A stretch of DNA of 27,676 bases from the NCBI GenBank assembly GCA_040877875.1, contig JBBDNC010000067.1:1-27676 (forward strand), in the 5' to 3' direction. The first letter of the stretch is position 1; each line of letters opens with the position of its first letter. Both the position numbers and the translations under genes were made by a program. The stretch is from JBBDNC01 sp040877875 (GTDB lineage Bacteria > Bacteroidota > Rhodothermia > Balneolales > Balneolaceae). Positions 22,817-27,676 of the stretch are shown here, in pieces. Below the pieces are notes generated by a model, which searched no databases, was not told where the DNA came from, and was given only the letters and a program-made list of their open reading frames with translations.

Positions 22817-23448
22817 GTGCCCGATTCTGAACCGTTCACAGAGGAGATTTCATGCTTTCGGACAGAGTCAAGAAGGCTCATAAAACCATTTTTAAACGGC
22901 TCTTTCGAAGAATCAGGTTGAAGGTTAACGCCAAGTTTATTCCACTCTTCCCTGTCAAGGATCTTTAAAAGATTTATGCCCTGATTTCCCGATCCCACGA
23001 TCCAGAACTCATTGCAGACCTTCACAATCGACACGGTTTGATCCGATGGTAGCTCAATACTTTCGAGAAGTGACAATTTATTATACGCTTCCGGGTCCGG
23101 CCGGCGGTTCATTTTGCTTTTTTTCCTGACAACATATCCATACAGGAGAGCACCGACTCCAATAGTCACCCATAAAAAAAGAATTCCGGATGAGGATGAG
23201 TTTTCTTCATCTGTCAGGTTTGCCGGGAAAATAGATGGCTGAGTCTGGGAATTTTCAATCTCCTGCCCGGTAGTTGACAATTCTATCTCATTCAACTTCA
23301 CATAGCCGGTTCCGCTTCCGGTTTCCGATTGCATGAGAACCATGACCCATAATACCATCAGTGTGATGGACAACCCGATCACAAAACGAAGGGTTTTTCG
23401 CGGTTCCGATTTTATTTGTTGTTTTAGTTTTTCCCAGTCCATTTTCAC
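22813..23448 (-). CDS. fliO: FliO-like export gate assembly protein
   Basis: A protein of 211 residues. A membrane helix at about 89-108 (I-L-F-L-W-V-T-I-G-V-G-A-L-L-Y-G-Y-V-V) followed by a basic stop-transfer and a small soluble part with S-I-V-K-V-C-N-E-F-W-I-V-G-S-G-N-Q-G-I-N-L-L resembles FliO (compare V-x-V-G-x-x-x-L-L-x-G-V-x-x-x-x-x-x-L-L). There is an extra N-terminal hydrophobic helix (about 21-41), so it probably spans twice or carries an uncleaved signal; family members are usually shorter. FliO helps assemble the FliP ring. The start is a GTG overlapping the fliN stop (GTGA); an ATG two codons later is possible. Position between fliN and fliP is standard. Confidence 0.78.
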   Translation of the reverse strand: MKMDWEKLKQQIKSEPRKTLRFVIGLSITLMVLWVMVLMQSETGSGTGYVKLNEIELSTTGQEIENSQTQPSIFPANLTDEENSSSSGILFLWVTIGVGALLYGYVVRKKSKMNRRPDPEAYNKLSLLESIELPSDQTVSIVKVCNEFWIVGSGNQGINLLKILDREEWNKLGVNLQPDSSKEPFKNGFMSLLDSVRKHEISSVNGSESGT

Positions 23449-24431
23449 ACCTTGCTTTTGATACTTTCATGGGCTGCCAGGAGCTTGGAGATGCGTACAC
23501 CGAAATGTTCGTCAATCACGACAACATCTCCCACGGCAACCGTTCGGCCATTCACAAGAATATCCACCGGTTCTCCGGCCAGCTTGTCCAGTTCCACAAC
23601 CGACCCCTTCATCAGTTGCAGTATTTTCCCAAGGGCGATTCGTTTACGGCCCAATTCAACCGAAACATTCATCTCAACATCCTTAAGCAGATCAATATTT
23701 CTGATCTCCTTACTGTTTATGACATTTTGAGATTTTTCAAAGGGTTCGAATTCAACATTGGCTCCCGTATCTTCATTGACTTTTACCTTTCCAGTGCCAT
23801 TGGCTCCCGAATCGTGAATTCTCAATTCATCGATGATCTGTTGGGTCACACTTTCAAAATCGGGGCCAAACAAAACTTCATGATCATCCGAAAGTTCAGA
23901 ATACCTTTCGATCACTTCATCATTCGGTGCGGACAAGGCAAAAAACATTTCCAGTTCATTTTCCGAATCGTCTTGCTCCTCCGCGGTTACACTCCATATA
24001 GAAATATAGTAAGACTTCAGATTTAAAATGGATTTTGAATTCTCGGGATCGATCCTGTTAAACGAATTGATTAAAAATTCAAACCCTGCATTTTCAAGTG
24101 AAGCACTCAGGACTTCCAACAGGTATTCGGAGATCCCGTCATAGACTCGTTCCGCGATCTCATTCTCCTCATCGGGAGCCGTACCGTACATAGATTCAGC
24201 GAAATAATCTGACCAATCTCCCTTAAATCCCACGATGATTTCTACCTGGAAATTTTCTTCTATTGATTTGAGAAGTCTGTAATCCTTAATCAGTTTCAGG
24301 GTCTCCTTTTCATCCCCAATCAGGCTATCGGCCAGTTTAATCGATGTTTTTTGACCCGAAAGGCGATCAAGAAGCTGATTAATCGGACGATTATATTTTT
24401 TTACTGTTTTTTTCCAGAAATCAATATTCAT
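23445..24431 (-). CDS. fliN: Flagellar switch protein FliN, long (FliY-like) form
   Basis: The protein has 328 residues. The C-terminal SpoA/FliN domain (about 245-320) is clear: L-L-K-D-V-E-M-N-V-S-V-E-L-G-R-K-R-I-A-L-G-K-I-L-Q-L, then G-S-V-V-E-L-D-K-L-A-G-E-P-V-D-I-L-V-N-G-R-T-V-A-V-G-D-V-V-V. FliN is in the cytoplasmic C ring. The N-terminal about 220 residues are acidic and of unclear family; size recalls FliY, but the CheC-type phosphatase motif (E-x-x-N) is not seen where a helix A-E-R-V-Y-D-G-I-S-E-Y-L-L-E-V-L might correspond. A Glu/Asp-rich linker joins the two parts. It lies between fliM and fliO as expected. Confidence 0.85.
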   Translation of the reverse strand: MNIDFWKKTVKKYNRPINQLLDRLSGQKTSIKLADSLIGDEKETLKLIKDYRLLKSIEENFQVEIIVGFKGDWSDYFAESMYGTAPDEENEIAERVYDGISEYLLEVLSASLENAGFEFLINSFNRIDPENSKSILNLKSYYISIWSVTAEEQDDSENELEMFFALSAPNDEVIERYSELSDDHEVLFGPDFESVTQQIIDELRIHDSGANGTGKVKVNEDTGANVEFEPFEKSQNVINSKEIRNIDLLKDVEMNVSVELGRKRIALGKILQLMKGSVVELDKLAGEPVDILVNGRTVAVGDVVVIDEHFGVRISKLLAAHESIKSKV

Positions 24432-24452
24432 AATCTTGTACTTGTTGATGTG

Positions 24453-25415
24453 TTAGTCCAACGGGTCGTTACTGTTCTTTTTAATATTGAAAATTTTAAC
24501 TGCTTTCTTCCCGTTGAGAGTCCCCGGATAGCCGTTCATCATATCCCGGTTGTTCACTACAATTTGAAGGGGTTCTTCAATTTGCTGATTGAGCATGATC
24601 AGGTCCCCTTCATTCAGTTGAATCAATTCCCGCAACGGTACCTTGGATTCTCCCAATTGAACCCTCAATTCTGCGGGAACCTGTTTGATATCGTTCTCGT
24701 AGTTTTTCTGCTGTTGAGAAGTGAGAGATTCTACAGTATTTGACTTTCCCAGGTTTAAAGTATTTCCCCCCAGAAGGTTGTCCTTCAACATGCCGTAGGG
24801 ATAGCAAATGGAGAAGGGGACTTTATAATCATCGAATTTAAAAGCAAAACGAATTACAATACCGGGAGAATTGGCAGAAATTGTCCGGATATTTGAAGGT
24901 TTGCTCTCATAGATATAGTTCTCAATTTTAAATGAGATATAGGTTGACCAAACGTGACTGAGTTCATTCAATGACCGGTCAATGACCCGGCCAATGATCT
25001 TCTCTTCAATGCGTGTCAAAATCCGTTTCTCATCAAGATCGATCTTATACCCTCCGCTTTGACGTTCCACGCAATAGATACAGAATCCGGGTTGTATTTG
25101 CAGCACCGCCCAGTCGCCCAACTCTTCAATATTAAACAAAAAGATGGAGGTGGGGGGATCGATTTCATTGAGATATTCAGAAAACACAACCTGCTCGACA
25201 TCCAGAAGCACAACTTCCATCGAGTGATTGAGTACATTTGAAAAGATCTGCTTGATGTGCCTTGCATACAGATCATGGATATCCCGCATGGCACGGATGA
25301 TCTCCTTGCTTACAAGCTTGGGCTGCTTGAAGTCGTAGAGCCTGATATTCTTCCCGGAAGAATCGTCCTTATTCTCCGATGGATCCTCTGCAACCGGATT
25401 TTGATATGTTGACAT
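24453..25415 (-). CDS. fliM: Flagellar switch protein FliM, lacking the CheY-binding N-terminal peptide
   Basis: A protein of 320 residues in the C ring, between FliG and FliN. Recognisable parts are L-Y-D-F-K-Q-P-K-L-V-S-K-E-I-I-R-A-M (26-43), a CheC-like middle domain to about 225, and a C-terminal SpoA domain (about 245-315, P-A-E-L-R-V-Q-L-G-E-S-K-V-P-L-R-E-L-I-Q-L). The usual N-terminal L-S-Q-x-E-I-D-A-L-L peptide that binds phosphorylated CheY is absent; the first 20 residues are acidic and Ser/Asn-rich. A TGA five codons upstream in frame rules out a longer start. The G-G-x-G region of the middle domain is also poorly kept. Confidence 0.9.
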   Translation of the reverse strand: MSTYQNPVAEDPSENKDDSSGKNIRLYDFKQPKLVSKEIIRAMRDIHDLYARHIKQIFSNVLNHSMEVVLLDVEQVVFSEYLNEIDPPTSIFLFNIEELGDWAVLQIQPGFCIYCVERQSGGYKIDLDEKRILTRIEEKIIGRVIDRSLNELSHVWSTYISFKIENYIYESKPSNIRTISANSPGIVIRFAFKFDDYKVPFSICYPYGMLKDNLLGGNTLNLGKSNTVESLTSQQQKNYENDIKQVPAELRVQLGESKVPLRELIQLNEGDLIMLNQQIEEPLQIVVNNRDMMNGYPGTLNGKKAVKIFNIKKNSNDPLD

Positions 25416-25430
25416 ACGGAATTTTGTTCA

Positions 25431-25946
25431 TTATTGAATCACATACTTAGTGAAGTACAAATTCCGTACCATGCTCCGGTTAAAAATAGTATTTATTTCA
25501 TCTTTAAGGTCTTGCTTGATTGCTTCTCGCTGGTCACGATCACTCAACTCATCCGTGGTTTTCTTAACCAGCAGGAAATTGACCGTATCCAGGACCTCAA
25601 CTCTCATCTGGTCTATCTCGCTCAAATCGCCCTGGGTGTCCAATTCAATGGCCAGAGAGAGAACCAGATATCGATTTCCGTTAGATTCAGCCGGATTTAT
25701 AATAATATTCTCCAATTGAAAATAATGTCCTCCTTTGGTATTCATGGAATCCATGATTTCCCGGATATCTGCATAATTATTTTTAACCACGGCAAATGCA
25801 GCAATTCCCTGAGCGATAATAACCACTACAACAAGGAAAATTTTTCCAACTTTGGAAAATTTCTTTCCTTCCTCTTGCTGTTCTGCCGGGTTTTCTCCTT
25901 CCTCTGGGGAATTCTCCAATTCTTTTTCTTGTAATTCGTCACTCAT
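25431..25946 (-). CDS. fliL: Stator-associated protein FliL
   Basis: A protein of 171 residues. An acidic cytoplasmic N-terminus (about 1-33), a single membrane helix (F-L-V-V-V-V-I-I-A-Q-G-I-A-A-F-A-V-V, about 37-54) and a periplasmic domain (Y-L-V-L-S-L-A-I-E-L-D, then a C-terminal L-K-D-E-I-N-T-I-F) are typical of FliL, which rings the MotAB stator and supports torque. It overlaps motB by 8 bases (ATGAGTGA) and is followed by fliM after 15 bases. Confidence 0.88.
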   Translation of the reverse strand: MSDELQEKELENSPEEGENPAEQQEEGKKFSKVGKIFLVVVVIIAQGIAAFAVVKNNYADIREIMDSMNTKGGHYFQLENIIINPAESNGNRYLVLSLAIELDTQGDLSEIDQMRVEVLDTVNFLLVKKTTDELSDRDQREAIKQDLKDEINTIFNRSMVRNLYFTKYVIQ

Positions 25947-26739
25947 TTCTACTTCCCTCCCATATATTTATATTTGAACGTGAATTTCTGTTTATTTCTG
26001 TTTTAATAGTTTCAATTCCAGGTTCCATCTCATTTTCCTCCTCCAGCACTGCTTCACGGCCCTGATACTGGATAACGATTTCTACCCGCCGGTTTTTTTT
26101 CATGTTTTCCTGTGAATCATTCGGGGCTACAGGCCGGTGTTCCCCGAAACTGCTGATACTGAAGGAATCGCCCTCCAGGGTAGTACGGCCATTTAAATAT
26201 TCCATGACCGAAAGGGCCCGTCCGGATCCCAGCTCCCAGTTCGATTCATATTTCCGAAAGCTGCTGGACACTACGGGCCTGTTGTCAGTATGGCCTTGTA
26301 TGTCAATAATTTCCACATCTTCGAATGTATAGCTGTCGAGGCCTTTTGCAACCTCATCCAAAATCGGATAGGCGGCCGGCAGCAGATTTACCGAATAAGT
26401 TTCAAACAGGGCTCTTTCACCCAATATGATCAGTACTCCTTCCGGTATCAGGCGTATCTCTACGCTTTCCTGAAGATTCTCGTCTTGAATTTTCTGATAG
26501 AGAAAATCCCAATTCTTGGCTCTCTCCAACTCGGCACTCTGGGGAGCTTCAGCCTGAACTACGGAATTAAAATCCAATATTCCATCCTTTCCTTTAAAAG
26601 GAGCGGTGATCGACTCCCATTTGTTCTTCTCCACACCGGGCGTGAGTGTGTAAAGGACAATGAAGAAGATCATCATAAGCGTAATAAAGTCGGCATAGGT
26701 CATTAACCAGTTGCCAGATCCGCTATCAGATTTTGCCAT
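25939..26739 (-). CDS. motB: Stator protein MotB
   Basis: A protein of 266 residues. The short N-terminus is followed by the single membrane helix W-L-M-T-Y-A-D17-F-I-T-L-M-M-I-F-F-I-V-L-Y; D17 is the ion-carrying aspartate (D32 in E. coli). The C-terminal OmpA-like peptidoglycan-binding domain has I-Q-G-H-T-D-N-R (147-154), S-G-R-A-L-S-V-M and N-R-R-V-E-I. Whether protons or sodium ions are used cannot be read safely from the helix. AGGATG lies just before the ATG. The start lies inside motA (37-base overlap). Confidence 0.95.
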   Translation of the reverse strand: MAKSDSGSGNWLMTYADFITLMMIFFIVLYTLTPGVEKNKWESITAPFKGKDGILDFNSVVQAEAPQSAELERAKNWDFLYQKIQDENLQESVEIRLIPEGVLIILGERALFETYSVNLLPAAYPILDEVAKGLDSYTFEDVEIIDIQGHTDNRPVVSSSFRKYESNWELGSGRALSVMEYLNGRTTLEGDSFSISSFGEHRPVAPNDSQENMKKNRRVEIVIQYQGREAVLEEENEMEPGIETIKTEINRNSRSNINIWEGSRNE

Positions 26740-27578
26740 GGTTCATCCTGGTATTTTCTCCACTTTTCATACAGTTTTTCCTCACGTTGCTTATCAAATT
26801 TCTCCTTGTCGTAATAAGCCAGGTATTCAGCCCGTTCATCCGGCAAAAGATAGTTCAGCATCTTATTCTCCATAATCCGGGGATTTTCTTCCTCGATAAT
26901 GGAAATAATAGCAGCGATGTACATTTTCTTCCGGGTCAGTTGTTTCTCACTCAGATGATCCAGTTTTCCGGACAGGGGAATAAAAATCATATTTGCAAGG
27001 ATGGTTCCGTACAAAGTTGTCAGCAGGGCGATAGCCAGTCCGATACCCAAAGATTCCGGGTCTTCAATGTTCTGAAGCATCAAAATCAACCCGATCACCG
27101 TACCGATCATCCCGAATGCCGGTGAGTATGAGGCCATGGAAGAAAGGATTCCCACACTTTTTTCCCGGGTACGTTCCGCACTTGCAAGCTGATCATTCAG
27201 GATGCTGATGAGAGTCTCTTTTTTAAATCCATCCAGAATGTACAAAAAGCCGTTTTTTAAGAAGGGGTCGGATATATTTTGAATATCATCTTCGAGGGCA
27301 AGCATCCCGTTCCGGCGTGCTTTTCTGGCAAACATATTCATCAGCTCAATATCCGTTCTCAGATCTACATCACTGCTCTTGAGATTTTCTGAAAGACTAT
27401 TAAATGCTCCGATGAGATCCTTAAAACTAAAGTTCACCACTGTGACGCTTAAAACGCCACCTGTAACAATTAAAAATGAAGATAAGCTTAGGAATAAACC
27501 CAAATCTCCCTGAAAAACAATTGATCCGATGACCAGTAAAAACGCACTTGTCATCCCATAGACTGTTGATTTATCCAC
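26703..27578 (-). CDS. motA: Stator protein MotA
   Basis: A protein of 291 residues with four membrane helices (about 6-23, 27-48, 148-169, 179-201). The cytoplasmic loop has A-R-K-A-R-R-N-G-M-L-A-L-E (84-96), holding the charged residues that touch FliG (R90 and E98 in E. coli). P153 in S-P-A-F-G-M-I-G-T-V-I-G-L-I equals the conserved channel proline. The pattern is closer to the PomA/short-MotA type than to enteric MotA. The C-terminal tail (about 240-291) is longer than usual and highly charged. It is the first gene of the motA-to-fliR unit, about 45 bases after a sigma-28 type -10 box. Confidence 0.94.
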   Translation of the reverse strand: MDKSTVYGMTSAFLLVIGSIVFQGDLGLFLSLSSFLIVTGGVLSVTVVNFSFKDLIGAFNSLSENLKSSDVDLRTDIELMNMFARKARRNGMLALEDDIQNISDPFLKNGFLYILDGFKKETLISILNDQLASAERTREKSVGILSSMASYSPAFGMIGTVIGLILMLQNIEDPESLGIGLAIALLTTLYGTILANMIFIPLSGKLDHLSEKQLTRKKMYIAAIISIIEEENPRIMENKMLNYLLPDERAEYLAYYDKEKFDKQREEKLYEKWRKYQDEPWQNLIADLATG

Positions 27579-27624
27579 TGTAGACTACCGCTTTAGATTA
27601 ATAATGGCCTTTCTTCTTTGATAC

Positions 27625-27652
27625 TTATCGGACTAAAGGCCGAACGGCTTAA
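27625..27652 (-). promoter_or_regulatory. Sigma-28 (FliA) type promoter for the motA unit
   Basis: On the minus strand it reads TTAAGCCG (27652-27645), 12 bases, TCCGATAA (27632-27625). It matches the fliS promoter at 14 of 16 box positions with identical spacing. A 7-bp inverted repeat, GGCCTTT (27606-27612) and AAAGGCC (27635-27641), spans the -10 box. Stator genes are classic FliA targets. Confidence 0.75.
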
Positions 27653-27676
27653 GTCTATTTTCAATTTTTTTACGGG

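Noticed and set aside
23469..24026. Open frame of 185 codons opposite fliN
   Set aside because: No family resemblance and fully contained within fliN; a by-product of codon usage on the other strand.
25434..25934. Open frame of 166 codons opposite fliL
   Set aside because: It mirrors fliL almost exactly, is Phe/Leu/Ile-rich and has no supporting start signal.
1..27676. CRISPR arrays, tRNA or rRNA genes, insertion sequences
   Set aside because: No direct-repeat array, no tRNA-like cloverleaf with conserved T-loop that I could detect, and no transposase-like protein in any frame.

Overview
This window is an almost uninterrupted flagellar gene cluster. Only one gene, a beta-hydroxyacid dehydrogenase, has no obvious link to motility. 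The basal-body set includes both P-ring and L-ring genes (flgI, flgH), so the organism is Gram-negative. GC is moderate, many starts lack a clear Shine-Dalgarno, and several proteins are unusually diverged. I lean towards a flagellated member of the Bacteroidota/Rhodothermota/Balneolota lineage, but this is inference from overall character and not proven by any marker here.

Layout. Positions 1-57 hold the last codons of a flagellin, followed by a strong terminator (93-127). A sigma-28 type promoter (178-205) precedes the plus-strand unit fliS-fliD-fliT-like-flgM (259-2877). A sigma-54 activator of the NtrC type (3019-4452) follows and overlaps, tail to tail, the last gene of a long minus-strand unit. 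Read from 13517 down to 4418, that unit is flgF-flgG-flgA-flgH-flgI-flgJ-flgN-flgK-flgL-TPR protein. A divergent control region (13518-13810) carries a near-consensus sigma-54 site and a paired 14-bp inverted motif. On its other side the plus strand carries flhB-flhA-flhF-(small membrane protein)-fliA (13811-19554). Convergent to this is the dehydrogenase (19596-20477). Then a minus-strand unit runs from a second sigma-28 type promoter (27625-27652) through motA-motB-fliL-fliM-fliN-fliO-fliP-fliQ-fliR down to 20707.

How the genes work together. FlhA, FlhB and FliOPQR form the export gate. FlgA, FlgF, FlgG, FlgH, FlgI and FlgJ build rod and rings. FlgK, FlgL and FliD are junction and cap proteins, with chaperones FlgN, FliS and a FliT-like protein. 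FliM and FliN form the switch, FliL and MotAB the stator. FliA, FlgM and the sigma-54 activator form the regulatory hierarchy. Genes for MS-ring, C-ring FliG, ATPase, hook, proximal rod and chemotaxis are not in the window.

The most unusual point is FlhF. It keeps the FlhF N-terminus and overall length, but the recognisable GTPase motifs (P-loop, G3, G4) have all decayed. FlhG is absent from its usual place, which holds a 67-residue two-helix membrane protein. Other departures are a FliM without the N-terminal CheY-binding peptide, a long FliN without visible phosphatase motifs, a FlgH without a lipidation cysteine, a FlgM with a C-terminal extension, and late-type sigma-28 control placed ahead of early export-gate genes.
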